Source: Stutzerimonas frequens (lineage in GTDB: Bacteria; Pseudomonadota; Gammaproteobacteria; Pseudomonadales; Pseudomonadaceae). From it: DNA of 64,000 bases. The stretch is taken from NCBI RefSeq assembly GCF_024448335.1, contig NZ_JAMOHM010000011.1:95341-159340 (forward strand). The letters run 5' to 3'. The notes beneath the pieces were generated by a model. It searched no databases. It was not told where the DNA came from and saw nothing but the letters and a program-made list of their open reading frames with translations. Shown here piece by piece: positions 35,493 to 44,406 of this stretch (positions within the stretch are counted from its first letter, which is position 1; every line of letters starts with the position of its first letter). The position numbers and the translations under genes were made by a program.

Positions 35493-35843
35493 GTGAAAAC
35501 GCTCATCCGGACCGCCGCCCTGGCGCTGACCACTCTCGCCACCGGCCATGTGCTGGCCGACGCACAGCCGTCGCGCAACCTGGCCGAAGCGGTGAAGAAT
35601 TTCTCCGACTACAACTCGCGCCTCGAACAGGCTCTGGCGCAGGGCCAGACGCCGGAGAACATGGCGCACATCCACGAGCTGACCTACACGTTGAAAGCGG
35701 CCCTGGAAAAGATCGTCGAGGAAATGGATGGCCTGAACGACACGCTGGAAGAGATCCACATCGCCTCGGAAGCCGAGAATGCCGACGACCTGAAGAGCTA
35801 CGGCGCCGACTACCTGAAGACCGCGCGGACGGTGATCAAGTAA
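35493..35843 (+). CDS. Small periplasmic helical protein (DUF6746-like)
   Basis: 116 residues from GTG 35493 with AAGGGA upstream. The signal peptide ends near GHVLA | DAQ (about residue 22). The mature part is a helical bundle: EAVKNFSDYNSRLEQAL, MAHIHELTYTLKAALEKI, LNDTLEEIHIASE. It looks like the DUF6746 group; that name is from memory and not certain. A cytochrome b562-like fold was considered, but there is no clear Met/His haem pair. Function unknown. Confidence 0.75.
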   Translation: MKTLIRTAALALTTLATGHVLADAQPSRNLAEAVKNFSDYNSRLEQALAQGQTPENMAHIHELTYTLKAALEKIVEEMDGLNDTLEEIHIASEAENADDLKSYGADYLKTARTVIK

Positions 35844-35858
35844 CCGAGCTCGTCCCGC

Positions 35859-35876
35859 CGCCCGTTACGCCGGGCG
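35859..35876. terminator. Hairpin between convergent genes
   Basis: CGCCCG (35859-35864) pairs with CGGGCG (35871-35876) around TTACGC, between the stop at 35843 and the convergent stop at 35878. Probable bidirectional terminator without T-tract. Confidence 0.5.
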
Positions 35877-35877
35877 A

Positions 35878-36303
35878 TCAGCGCTCGACCGGCACAATAT
35901 CGAAGCCGATGCGGTTGTCGCTGATGACGCGGTACTCCAACACCTGCCCCGCCTGCACCTGCGCCAGCTTCTCGCGGCGCAGGCTGAGCTTGCCGCACAG
36001 GGTGTCATCCAGCGGATCGGTGCCGATGCTGACGATCCGCGCACCGGCCGGCACCTGGAAGCGCACCACCTCACCGACATGAATGCGCGCCGCCAGCTGG
36101 CGATCGATCAGCACGGCGATGTAGCAACCGCCACCACGCAGGCCGAAGTCCCGCGTCACCACCACCTCGCCGGCGTTGTCCAGCGGCTGCTGGTAGGCCA
36201 GCACCCGCTCGGCCGGCACCGGCTCGATATCCTCGGCGTCGGGCTGCCAGGACGAGCAGCCGGCCAGCGAAAGCAGTGCGGTGAAGACAAGCAACGGGCG
36301 CAT
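35878..36303 (-). CDS. Small lipoprotein of unknown function
   Basis: 141 residues. The lipobox LAGC places lipidated C16 (LLSLAGCSSW). The mature domain is beta-rich with GGGCYIAVLIDRQLAARIHVGEVVRFQVPAG and ends in GFDIVPVE. Similar lipoproteins are common in pseudomonads. ATG 36303 follows AAGGAG. Divergent from the AraC gene. Confidence 0.8.
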   Translation of the reverse strand: MRPLLVFTALLSLAGCSSWQPDAEDIEPVPAERVLAYQQPLDNAGEVVVTRDFGLRGGGCYIAVLIDRQLAARIHVGEVVRFQVPAGARIVSIGTDPLDDTLCGKLSLRREKLAQVQAGQVLEYRVISDNRIGFDIVPVER

Positions 36304-36416
36304 GTGAACTCCTTGTTCGGAAGGCGAAGCGGCGAGCCGGACGATCGAGCATGCCAGAGCGGCGGATGATTGCTAGAGTCAGACCCCAGTTTCGTATCGA
36401 TGACGGCAGGCGCAAC

Positions 36417-37265
36417 GTGAATAACCCGGACGACGATCAACCCCGCTTCTGGCGCGACCCGGCCCTGCCGTTCCTCGAAGCGCGTGTCGTCGCCGACGGG
36501 CGCAAGGTCTGCTACGCGCCGCACTGTCACGAGACCTTCTCCATCGGCGCGATCACCGCCGGTGCCAGCACCTACTTCAACGGCGACGCCCGTGAACGGG
36601 TCGCCCGCGGCACCCTGGTCTTGATCAACCCGCAGACCGTGCATGCCTGCAACCCCATCGACGGTCAGCCCTGGTCGTACCTGATGTTCTATGTCGACAG
36701 CCGCTGGCTGGGCGCCCTGCAACACGAGCTGGGTGCGAGCCCCGATGGGACGTTCGTGCCGTACGGCCCCATCCAGAGCACCGACCCACTGCTTTTCAGC
36801 GCGCTGACGCAACTTCACGGCACCTTGCTCGATCCGCGCGCCGACACATTGCACAAGCAAAGTGCAGCGGTCGAATACTTCACTCTGCTGCTGCAGACCC
36901 TGGCTCCGTCTGTCGCCGGGCGCGGCATAGAGCCGATCGAGCAGCTGCGACGGGCGGCCGACTACATCGCCGAGCACTGCACCCGCGCGTTGCGGCTGGA
37001 AGACATCTGCCAGGCCGCCGGGTTGTCGCCTTCCTACCTGATTCGTACCTTCCGCCAGCACTACGGCATGACACCGCATGCCTACCTGCTCAACCGTCGG
37101 ATCCAGCGCAGCCAGCACTGGCTGCGCCAGGGCCGAGACCTGGCCGAAGTGGCGCTGGCCGCCGGTTTCGCCGATCAGGCGCATTTCCAGCGCACCTTCA
37201 AGCGCCAGCTCGCGGCAACCCCCGGCCAATACCGCGACCGCCCATCGTCATCGGCGCGCCGTTAG
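36417..37265 (+). CDS. AraC-family transcriptional regulator with cupin sensor
   Basis: 282 residues from GTG 36417. The N-terminal AraC-binding cupin (about 15-150) has CYAPHCHETFSIGAITAG and TLVLINPQTVHACNP. The C-terminal HTH pair (about 185-275) has LEDICQAAGLSPSYLIRTFRQHYGMTPHAYL and ALAAGFADQAHFQRTFKRQL. Such regulators often sit beside LysE exporters, as here, and probably control the convergent gene or respond to its substrate. ATG starts at 36351 or 36366 are possible. Its stop overlaps the LysE stop by 4 nt. Confidence 0.88.
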   Translation: MNNPDDDQPRFWRDPALPFLEARVVADGRKVCYAPHCHETFSIGAITAGASTYFNGDARERVARGTLVLINPQTVHACNPIDGQPWSYLMFYVDSRWLGALQHELGASPDGTFVPYGPIQSTDPLLFSALTQLHGTLLDPRADTLHKQSAAVEYFTLLLQTLAPSVAGRGIEPIEQLRRAADYIAEHCTRALRLEDICQAAGLSPSYLIRTFRQHYGMTPHAYLLNRRIQRSQHWLRQGRDLAEVALAAGFADQAHFQRTFKRQLAATPGQYRDRPSSSARR

Positions 37266-37849
37266 CCGACCATGAGATACAGCGCGCTGCCGACCAGCAG
37301 CACGGCCATTGACCGGTTCAGCCAGCGCACTCGCTGCGGCTCCTGCAGGTAACGCGCGAGAAAGGCACCGGCGCCGGCCCAGCAGGCGATCGAGGAGTAA
37401 CAGATCACGAAGTACAGCCCGGCGAACAGCCAGACCCGCAGTACGTCACCGCTCGCGGCGAACAGCCCCATGCCGGCAACCGACGCCAGCCAGGCCTTGG
37501 GGTTGAGCCACTGCATCAGCGCGCCGGCGAACAGCGAAAGCCCACTCGTGGCGCCTTCAGGCTGCAGCCGCCCGTCATCGGCCGCCAGACGCCAGGCCAT
37601 GTAGAACAGAAACGCCACCCCGCCCCACTGGATCCCGCGCAGCAGTATCGGGGCGCGTTCCAGCAGTTCGTACAGACCGAGGCCGATCAACAGCAATAGC
37701 AGTGTGAAGCCGATGGTGGCACCGGCGACGTGACGCGCGCTGGCGCGAAAACCGAAGCGCGCGCCGCAGCTCAGCGCCACCAGATTGACCGGCCCCGGCG
37801 TGATCGAAGAGGCCAGGGCAAACGCGGCCATTGAAAGATAAGGGTCCAT
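37262..37849 (-). CDS. LysE/RhtB-family amino acid exporter
   Basis: 195 residues with about six helices. Motif FALASSITPGPVNLVALSCGARFG is the LysE/RhtB hallmark, with QWLNPKAWLA further on. It exports amino acids or related metabolites; substrate unknown. Convergent with, and overlapping by 4 nt, the AraC gene. Confidence 0.88.
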   Translation of the reverse strand: MDPYLSMAAFALASSITPGPVNLVALSCGARFGFRASARHVAGATIGFTLLLLLIGLGLYELLERAPILLRGIQWGGVAFLFYMAWRLAADDGRLQPEGATSGLSLFAGALMQWLNPKAWLASVAGMGLFAASGDVLRVWLFAGLYFVICYSSIACWAGAGAFLARYLQEPQRVRWLNRSMAVLLVGSALYLMVG

Positions 37850-37933
37850 TAGTACTCTGCTCGCCAGTCCGAAGATGGCTGCAGGCTACCGGCGTCGGCA
37901 ACTCGCCTTATTGAAGGAAATTGCCCTACCGCC

Positions 37934-38143
37934 TCAGAGGTGGTGACTACCCGGATAGGGCCGCTCTTCCTCCAGCTCGCCGTCACGCCCGATGACTTCC
38001 ACCGAAGCCGTGCGCCCCTCCATGAACGCATCCAGCGCGCTGTACATCTCGTCCTTCGTGAGGGTGCGCAATACCGTCTTCTGCGTCTGCTGGTCTTCAA
38101 GCTCCCAGCCGATCGCGGTAGGCCTGACCTGATAGATATCCAT
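37934..38143 (-). CDS. DUF2188-like small protein
   Basis: 69 residues. The ending VEVIGRDGELEEERPYPG resembles DUF2188, where a short beta-strand domain ends with GRDG and a charged tail. AGGAGG lies just upstream of the ATG, a very strong ribosome site. Function unknown. Confidence 0.7.
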   Translation of the reverse strand: MDIYQVRPTAIGWELEDQQTQKTVLRTLTKDEMYSALDAFMEGRTASVEVIGRDGELEEERPYPGSHHL

Positions 38144-38196
38144 GATGACGCCTCCTGGCGCGAACTAGCCGCCGGCCGGCGGGCACAAAATGACCA

Positions 38197-38385
38197 TTAG
38201 CTCGGCTCGTCGGAACCGTCCTGACCGAGGATATCCGGATCGTCCGGAAGCACTTCAGGCTCGTCCGGATTGTCCAGGCGCGACGGTTGCTCGTCGTAAT
38301 CAGGATCTTCGCCGGCGTTCTTCTCGCCGCCGTCGGTCATGGTGACGTCAGGCTCATCGCCGGTCTGCGGGTCGTTAGCGTTCAT
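38197..38385 (-). CDS. Small, highly acidic, probably disordered protein
   Basis: 62 residues with about a third Asp or Glu, many Pro and Gly, no hydrophobic core (for example DEPEVLPDDPDILGQDG). GAGGCGATC precedes the ATG. It lies 54 bp upstream of the DUF2188-like gene on the same strand. Not recognised; could be a stress-related or DNA-mimic-like acidic protein, which is speculation. Confidence 0.5.
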   Translation of the reverse strand: MNANDPQTGDEPDVTMTDGGEKNAGEDPDYDEQPSRLDNPDEPEVLPDDPDILGQDGSDEPS

Positions 38386-38590
38386 GATCGCCTCGGCTTG
38401 CGGTGGTGGCTGTCATTCGATTGGAGGCGGCAAACATCACCGCGTTCGGCACGACAGGCACCGGCCGTCCGAACGGTGGACAGAATCGCCACGCCCGACG
38501 CCCTTGGCAGGCGCGACCATGCAACCGATTGCGCTGCCTGTGCGGCTACACCACACTGGCCACTCACACCCCACCGCAGTCGGAGATTCC

Positions 38591-38989
38591 ATGCAGACAC
38601 TCACCCCACAATCCCGCGCGGCCATTCTCGAAAACCCGGACGCTCTGGAATGCACCCTCTACCGCCCCGACGAATATGACGAGGAAGCGGAAGAGCAGGA
38701 TCTCGGAGACGCGCGCATCGTCATCAGCGGCCCTTTCCAGGCGCCGACCGAATGGGATGCCAAGGACCGTGACGACTACTTCGACGGCACCGCGCCGGAA
38801 GCCTTCGTCGTCGCCCGCATCGCCTGTCAGGCGGCACCCGATTCCGGCGTTTATTTCACTGCCGTGCCCGGCGACTATGCCGCGGTCACGGAAAGCCCAG
38901 GCAAGATCTCGATGTTCTATGTCTGGGACTGCCTGAACGATGCCGAAGGCCAGTACGTGCTGATCCGCGAGGAAGAAGACGAGGTCTGA
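38591..38989 (+). CDS. Conserved hypothetical acidic protein
   Basis: 132 residues from ATG 38591, with CGGAGATT upstream. Acidic (DEEAEEQDLGD, EEEDEV) with a structured middle (FQAPTEWDAKDRDDYFDG, ISMFYVWDCLND). No signal peptide. Not assigned to a family. It is divergent from the small acidic gene. Confidence 0.7.
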   Translation: MQTLTPQSRAAILENPDALECTLYRPDEYDEEAEEQDLGDARIVISGPFQAPTEWDAKDRDDYFDGTAPEAFVVARIACQAAPDSGVYFTAVPGDYAAVTESPGKISMFYVWDCLNDAEGQYVLIREEEDEV

Positions 38990-39028
38990 TTCACAAGGCA
39001 ACGCCCACCTCACGGCTTCGTGAGAACC

Positions 39029-39081
39029 GTAGGGTGGGCTTCATACCGCAGATTCAGCGGTGGGCTGAAGCCGCACCCTAC
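39029..39081. repeat. REP-like palindrome, third copy
   Basis: GTAGGGTGGGCTTC (39029-39042) is mirrored by GAAGCCGCACCCTAC (39067-39081) with one inserted base. It belongs to the same repeat class as the pair at 21707-21888. Confidence 0.7.
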
Positions 39082-39182
39082 AGCTGGCCCGCGGAAAGAG
39101 CGGTCTGGCCTGCACCTACCGACCTCGCACCCCTGCTTCGCTGTCTACTGCACACGAGCCCACCATCGACACGAGGAACCGC

Positions 39183-40448
39183 ATGCGTTCGCTGATCAGC
39201 GCCTGGCAGTCACCGGTTTCGCGAATGAAGCTGGTCGCCGGCCTTCTGTTGCTGCTGGCCGCCCTGCTGTACATCGCCGCGATCCGTTTCGAGACCGTTC
39301 ACCCGGCCTGGGGCTATGTCGCCTCCTTCGCCGAGGCTGCCATGGTCGGCGCGATCGCCGACTGGTTCGCCGTCACCGCCCTGTTCCGCCACCCGCTCGG
39401 CCTGCCGATTCCGCACACGGCGATCATCCCGCGCAGCAAGGCGCGCATCGGCCGCAACCTGTCGAGCTTCATCACCACCCACTTCCTCGCCACGCCGCTG
39501 GTACTGGCCAAGCTGCAGGAGCTGGACCTCGCCTCGCGCCTGGCCGGCTGGCTGCGCCATCCACGCAATGCCGAAGCGGTCGGCCGCCGCCTCACCGGGG
39601 TCGCGCACTTCGGCATCGCCGCGCTGCATGACGAGCGCGTGCGCGCCTTTGTCGAAGCCAAGGTGATCTGCCGCCTGCGCAAGTTCGACCTCGCCCCGCC
39701 GCTGGCCCAGGCGCTGCGCGTGCTGACCAGCCAGGGCCGGCATCAGGCGATGCTTGACGAACTGCTGATCCGCCTCGACTCGATCATGCAGGATGAGGAA
39801 ACCCGCGCGCTGGTCGCCGACGCCATCAGCCGGGAAATTCGCACTCTGCGCTACCTCGGCCTGAGCCGGCCGGTGAGCGGCTGGTCGGCGAACAAGTTCG
39901 TCGACGGCCTGTCCGCGCTGATCGCCGAGATCGCCGCCGACCCAGAACACCTGATCCGCCAGCGTTTCGACGAGCATGTCGGCGAATACATCGAGCGCCT
40001 GGAACAGGACCCGCACTACGCCCTGGAGGTCGAGCGCATCCTCGCGCAGCTCTTGGAGCATCCAGCCACCAGCGCCTATTTCGGCAATCTCTGGCAGGAG
40101 CTGACGGCCTGGCTGGAAAGCGACCTGGCCAGCGACGACTCACGCATCGGCCGGCGCATCGTCTCGCTCTGCCGCGGCCTCGGCGACGGCCTGGCCGCGG
40201 ACGAGTCCATGCGCAACTGGATCAACGAACAGCTGCTCGCCGCCGCCCCCGGGCTGCTGGAACGCTACCGCGGGCAGATCGGCGCCTATATCGCTCAGCG
40301 CGTGGAGAACTGGGAAAGCCGCGAACTGGTCGAGCAGCTGGAACAGAGCGTCGGCAAGGACCTGCAGTACATCCGCATCAACGGCACTCTGGTCGGTGGC
40401 CTGGTCGGGCTGCTACTGCATGCGCTGACGCAGCTCGTGGCCGGCTGA
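39183..40448 (+). CDS. DUF445 membrane protein
   Basis: 421 residues. An N-terminal helix (about 16-34) and a second hydrophobic segment around GYVASFAEAAMVGAIADWFAV are followed by the family core ALFRHPLGLPIPHTAIIPRSKARIGRNLSSFI, then a long coiled helical domain and a C-terminal helix (NGTLVGGLVGLLLHAL). Family YjiN/DUF445, function unknown. ATG follows GAGGAACC. Confidence 0.88.
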   Translation: MRSLISAWQSPVSRMKLVAGLLLLLAALLYIAAIRFETVHPAWGYVASFAEAAMVGAIADWFAVTALFRHPLGLPIPHTAIIPRSKARIGRNLSSFITTHFLATPLVLAKLQELDLASRLAGWLRHPRNAEAVGRRLTGVAHFGIAALHDERVRAFVEAKVICRLRKFDLAPPLAQALRVLTSQGRHQAMLDELLIRLDSIMQDEETRALVADAISREIRTLRYLGLSRPVSGWSANKFVDGLSALIAEIAADPEHLIRQRFDEHVGEYIERLEQDPHYALEVERILAQLLEHPATSAYFGNLWQELTAWLESDLASDDSRIGRRIVSLCRGLGDGLAADESMRNWINEQLLAAAPGLLERYRGQIGAYIAQRVENWESRELVEQLEQSVGKDLQYIRINGTLVGGLVGLLLHALTQLVAG

Positions 40449-40453
40449 AGGGT

Positions 40454-41089
40454 TCAGGCCCTACGCAGCGGCGCACCGATCTGGCTACCAGCCGCCAGCG
40501 GTTCATCGCAGCGCAGCGTCGCCGGACGGCCGGAGAGCCACCACCGGCGGTTGGCCAGTTCGTCGGCATCGCGCGGGTCATGGGTCACGCAGATCATGGC
40601 CATCCCGGGGTGCCGATCGAGCAGGCGCGCGATCAGGCCGCGCAGCTCGGCGGCGCGCTCGGCATCCAGCGAGGCGAAGGGTTCGTCGAGCAGCAGCAGA
40701 TCCGGCTCGATCGCCAGACAGCGCGCCAACGCCGCGCGGCGGGCCATGCCCAGCGACAGCTGGTCCGGCAGGCAGTCGCCGGCGCCGGCCAGCCCCACCT
40801 CGGCCAGTAGCCGCTCGATGTCGGCCGGGCTGGCGCCGACCAGCGCCAGGTTCTGCCGCACCGTACGCCAGGGCAGCAGGCGGTGTTCCTGGAACAGATA
40901 GCCGACGCGCAAGCCGGCGCGCTGCTCGATCATCGGCCGCAGCTGCGGATCGAGCCCGGCGATGCCGTTGAGCAGCGTCGTCTTGCCGACACCGGACGGC
41001 CCGAGCACACAGATGCGATCGCCGGCGCGCACCTGCGCCTCGATCACACCGAGCACCGGGTGACGGCCATCCAGGCGCAGCTCAAGCAT
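40454..41089 (-). CDS. ABC transporter ATP-binding protein (second NMT1-type system)
   Basis: 211 residues, compact ABC ATPase. Walker A GPSGVGKTT, Q-loop FQEHRLLPW, variant signature LSLGMARR, Walker B LLLLDEPF, H-loop VTHD. ATG 41089 is preferred to a GTG nine bases earlier; it overlaps the permease end by 8 nt. Last of a binding protein, permease, ATPase operon. Confidence 0.88.
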   Translation of the reverse strand: MLELRLDGRHPVLGVIEAQVRAGDRICVLGPSGVGKTTLLNGIAGLDPQLRPMIEQRAGLRVGYLFQEHRLLPWRTVRQNLALVGASPADIERLLAEVGLAGAGDCLPDQLSLGMARRAALARCLAIEPDLLLLDEPFASLDAERAAELRGLIARLLDRHPGMAMICVTHDPRDADELANRRWWLSGRPATLRCDEPLAAGSQIGAPLRRA

Positions 41090-41843
41090 GGCGCACACCC
41101 GCTTCGCGCCAGGACGATGCGCGACGCTCCAACGGCTGCAACAGCGCCAGTTCGATCAGCTGCACCACGGCGATGAACGCCAGGCTGTAGGCGAGGATGC
41201 TGGCCACGTCGAACACCTGGAAGGCCATGTGCAGCTGGAAGCCGATGCCATCGGAGCGCCCGAGCAACTCCACCACCAGCACGATCTTCCAGATCAGCGC
41301 CAGCCCGCCGCGGGTCGCCGCCATCAGGTAGGGAAACAGCTGCGGTAGCCAGACATGCCTGATCCGCTGCCAGCGCGTGAAACGGTAGACCATAGCCATC
41401 TGTTCCAGCTTGGGATCGATACTGCGTGCGCCTTCGCGCACCGTCACCGCCACGTTGGGCACCTTGTTGACCACCACCGCGAGCACCGCCGCCGCTTCCA
41501 CCAGGCCGAACCAGACGTAGAGCAGGATGATGGAGACCAGCGCAGGCAGGTTGAGAAACAGCACCAGCAGCGGATCGAGCAGCGCGTTGGCCAGCCGCGA
41601 ACGGCCCATCCACACACCGAGCAGCGTGCCCAGCGCCATGGCCAGGGCGAAAGCGATCAGCACCCGGCGCAGGGTCACCAGCAGATGCTCGGGCAACTCG
41701 CCGCTCTGCAGCGCCTGCCAGAAGGTCTCGAGCACGGCAGCGGGCGTGGGCAGCAACGGCGTCTGCACCATCAGTGCGATGCCGGCCCAGAGCAGCAGCG
41801 CCAACGGCAACGCGACCCAGCAGGCCCAGCGCGAGCCGTTCAT
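41082..41843 (-). CDS. ABC transporter permease (second NMT1-type system)
   Basis: 253 residues, about six helices, EAA-like loop AMVYRFTRWQRIRHVWLPQL typical of SsuC/TauC-type permeases. Its start overlaps the binding-protein stop in ATGA and its end overlaps the ATPase start, so the three genes are translationally coupled. Confidence 0.9.
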   Translation of the reverse strand: MNGSRWACWVALPLALLLWAGIALMVQTPLLPTPAAVLETFWQALQSGELPEHLLVTLRRVLIAFALAMALGTLLGVWMGRSRLANALLDPLLVLFLNLPALVSIILLYVWFGLVEAAAVLAVVVNKVPNVAVTVREGARSIDPKLEQMAMVYRFTRWQRIRHVWLPQLFPYLMAATRGGLALIWKIVLVVELLGRSDGIGFQLHMAFQVFDVASILAYSLAFIAVVQLIELALLQPLERRASSWREAGVRHA

Positions 41844-42847
41844 TGCGTGCTCTGGAACAGCGCGGCCGGCATCAACTTGGCCGAATTGCTGCCGGTCAGC
41901 ACCAGCAGCCGCTGCAGGTCGGCGATACGTGCCGCGTCCAGCGGCTGCGGAATGCCCGCGACGAAGCTGTCGCGCAGCGCGGCGAACACTGCCTCATCGT
42001 CGGCGCGCATGAGCGGACGGATCGCTTGCCAGTACGCCGGCTCGGTGGCGAGCTCGTGCTTGCTCTGGCGCAGCGCGCTGGCGAAGCGCTGCAGCAGCAC
42101 CTCGTTGGCCTGCGCCCAGGGTTCGGGAAACAGATAGCCGAGTACCGGCAACTGCGCATCGAGTTGCAGATCGCTCAGCAAGTCATCCAGGCCGAAGGCA
42201 GCCTGCACCCCGCCCTCGCCGCGCATGCGCGCGGAGAAATGCCAGAAGGTCAGCAGCGCATCCAGCTGGCCGCGTCGTAGCGCCTGACCCAGCAGCGGCG
42301 GCGCGGCGTATTGCACGCGGGCCTCCCTGGCGAGATCGATGCCCTGCTCCGCCGCGGCACGTTGCAGCAGCCGCCAGCCGAGGCCGTCCGGCCCACCGGC
42401 GACGCCGATACGCTTGCCGCGCAGATCGGCCAGGGTGCGGACTCCGCTGCCGGTCGGCACCAGCACTTCACCGAGCTGCGAGGAAAACGGCAGGTAGCGA
42501 TAGCTGCTGCCCGCCTCATGCCGCGCCTGCGCCCAGGGCAGGTCGCTTACCGCGCCATCGACGCTGCCGCTGGACAATGCCAGGCGCGACGCCGGCACAT
42601 CGGCCGCCAGGCGCACCTTCAGTTCGAAGCCGTTGGCGTGGTCCAGCTGACGTCGTTTGAGGTGTTCCAGCTCCCAGTGCGGCGTGCCGAACTGCAGCAC
42701 GCTCAGGGTGAACACCGGCAGCGCCTCGGCGCGGGCGCACCAGGGCAGCACGGCGAGGATCAGCAGCAAGCCGAATCGCAGCCTCCCGGCGCAGGCGCTG
42801 AAGGCATGCTGAAAACGGCGAATAAGGACAAGCGTAGAAGGCATCAT
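41840..42847 (-). CDS. ABC transporter substrate-binding protein (second NMT1-type system)
   Basis: 335 residues with a long signal peptide (positive RR and R region, hydrophobic LLLILAVLPWCARA, cleavage near CARA | EAL). The mature domain has the NMT1/SsuA outline (SSGSVDGAVSDLPWAQ, LADLRGKRIGVAGGPDG). The ligand is unknown; the motif differs from the importer at 6617, so a different compound is likely. ATG 42847 or 42844 are equivalent. First gene of the operon. Confidence 0.85.
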   Translation of the reverse strand: MMPSTLVLIRRFQHAFSACAGRLRFGLLLILAVLPWCARAEALPVFTLSVLQFGTPHWELEHLKRRQLDHANGFELKVRLAADVPASRLALSSGSVDGAVSDLPWAQARHEAGSSYRYLPFSSQLGEVLVPTGSGVRTLADLRGKRIGVAGGPDGLGWRLLQRAAAEQGIDLAREARVQYAAPPLLGQALRRGQLDALLTFWHFSARMRGEGGVQAAFGLDDLLSDLQLDAQLPVLGYLFPEPWAQANEVLLQRFASALRQSKHELATEPAYWQAIRPLMRADDEAVFAALRDSFVAGIPQPLDAARIADLQRLLVLTGSNSAKLMPAALFQSTQ

Positions 42848-42956
42848 GCCCGCAGGGTACGAAGCCCCCCGGCGGGCACGAATTGTACTTTGGTGCCTGT
42901 TTGCTGCTGCGATGGTCGCGAGGCGCGCCGGGTGCCGACGTGCCCGGCGCCCGCGA

Positions 42957-43400
42957 TCAGGCCAGCGCGGCGATGCGTTGCAGCAGGCGCGCCTGCAGCT
43001 TCTCCAGCTCCGCCGGATCGGCCTTGCCCGCCGCGTGGGTGCCCAGCCCTTCGCCGGCATAGCGCGGCACGATGTGCATGTGGATATGGAACACCGTCTG
43101 CCCGGCCGGCGCGCCATTGAACTGGGCGACCTGCACGCCGTCGGGCTCGAGTTCGGCGACGATGGCCCGGGTCAGCTTCTGCACCACCTTGATCACCTTG
43201 GCCAGCGCCTCGCTGTCCACGTCGAGGATGTTGCAGGCCGCCGAGCGCTTGGGGATCACCAGCGTGTGGCCGAAGGACTGCGGGAACAGATCGAGAAAGG
43301 CGAGCACGTCGTCGTCCTCGTAGAGCTTGTAGCAGGGGGCATCGCCGCGAATGATCTGGGCGAAGATGTTCTGCGGATCGTAGGTCGTGGTCAGGGACAC
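42957..43400 (-). CDS. HIT-family protein (nucleotide hydrolase)
   Basis: 147 residues. The histidine triad HIHMHIV has H105, H107 and H109. Opening CYKLYEDDDVLAFLD and GHTLVIPKR agree with HINT-type hydrolases that split aminoacyl-adenylate or AMP-lysine bonds. The start is GTG at 43400 with GGAG eight bases upstream. Separate from the ABC operon by 109 bp. Confidence 0.9.
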   Translation of the reverse strand: MSLTTTYDPQNIFAQIIRGDAPCYKLYEDDDVLAFLDLFPQSFGHTLVIPKRSAACNILDVDSEALAKVIKVVQKLTRAIVAELEPDGVQVAQFNGAPAGQTVFHIHMHIVPRYAGEGLGTHAAGKADPAELEKLQARLLQRIAALA

Positions 43401-43624
43401 CTGGTGTTCTCCGGCGAATGGAAAAGGCTGACCTTAGCATTCTCCAGGCGCCGGCGAAGCGAGCAAGAGGCCCGCCATCATCCAGCAACGCGCAACGGTG
43501 CAGCCCGAACGACATCGGCGAGTTGTGCGCGGGCAGCAGCACAGCGGCGCTGAACACGAGCCAGACGGCCACGCGCTGCGGCACAATCGGCGCTTCGCCA
43601 GCCGCCTTCAGCAAGGAGCCCCGC

Positions 43625-44317
43625 ATGCAACTGGCCAGGATCGAACAGCTGCTCGTCGGCAGAGCCGTGCCCTTCACCCGCCCCGGCAGCCACAGCGCCA
43701 TCGCCAAGCAGCCCACTGCCGGGCCGGTGGCGGTCGGCAGCGAAGGGCTCGCCGGCGACGAACAGGGCGATCGCCGTGTGCATGGCGGCGTCTACAAGGC
43801 CCTGCATCACTACCCGTTCGACCACTATCACCACTGGCGTGCTCAGCTCGGCCATTCGCCGCTGCTCGAGCAGCCCGGCGCCTTCGGCGAGAACATCAGC
43901 ACCACCGGCCTCGGCGAAGCCGACCTCTGCCTGGGCGACGTGCTGCGCTGTGGCGACGTTCTGCTGCAGGTGGCGCAGACGCGCCAGCCCTGCTGGAAGC
44001 TCAACGACCGCTTCGGCGTTCCGGATATGGCCTTGCGTGTGCAGCAGAGCGGGCTGACCGGTTGGTATTACCAGGTGCTGGAGCCCGGTCAGCTGCAAGC
44101 CGGACAGATGCTCGTGCTCGAGCAGCGCCCCTTTCCTGGCTGGCCGCTGACACGGGTAATGGACGTGCTGTACCGACGCACGCTGGACCGCGCCGAGCTC
44201 CATGCACTGGCCGAGCTGCCGCTGGTGCCGAACTGGCGCAAGCTGGTGGACCGCAGGCTGGAAAGCAATGCGGTGGAGGACTGGAACAAGCGGCTACAAG
44301 GTCTTGCCGATGCCTGA
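43625..44317 (+). CDS. MOSC-domain protein, YiiM-like
   Basis: 230 residues from ATG 43625 with AAGGAG upstream. MOSC core: GDRRVHGGVYKALHHYP, GAFGENISTTGL, and the conserved cysteine C123 in RQPCWKLN, then a C-terminal 3-alpha domain with VLYRRTLD. In E. coli YiiM reduces N-hydroxylated purine bases such as 6-hydroxylaminopurine using molybdenum cofactor. The resemblance is good, but the identical role is inferred. Confidence 0.85.
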   Translation: MQLARIEQLLVGRAVPFTRPGSHSAIAKQPTAGPVAVGSEGLAGDEQGDRRVHGGVYKALHHYPFDHYHHWRAQLGHSPLLEQPGAFGENISTTGLGEADLCLGDVLRCGDVLLQVAQTRQPCWKLNDRFGVPDMALRVQQSGLTGWYYQVLEPGQLQAGQMLVLEQRPFPGWPLTRVMDVLYRRTLDRAELHALAELPLVPNWRKLVDRRLESNAVEDWNKRLQGLADA

Positions 44318-44406
44318 CCGGTCCGTAGCGAGCACACCAAGGCAGTAGGCGAAATCCGGCGGTACAGGTATCTTCGCCAACCTCTCAACACAGGACCGCC
44401 CGCTCG

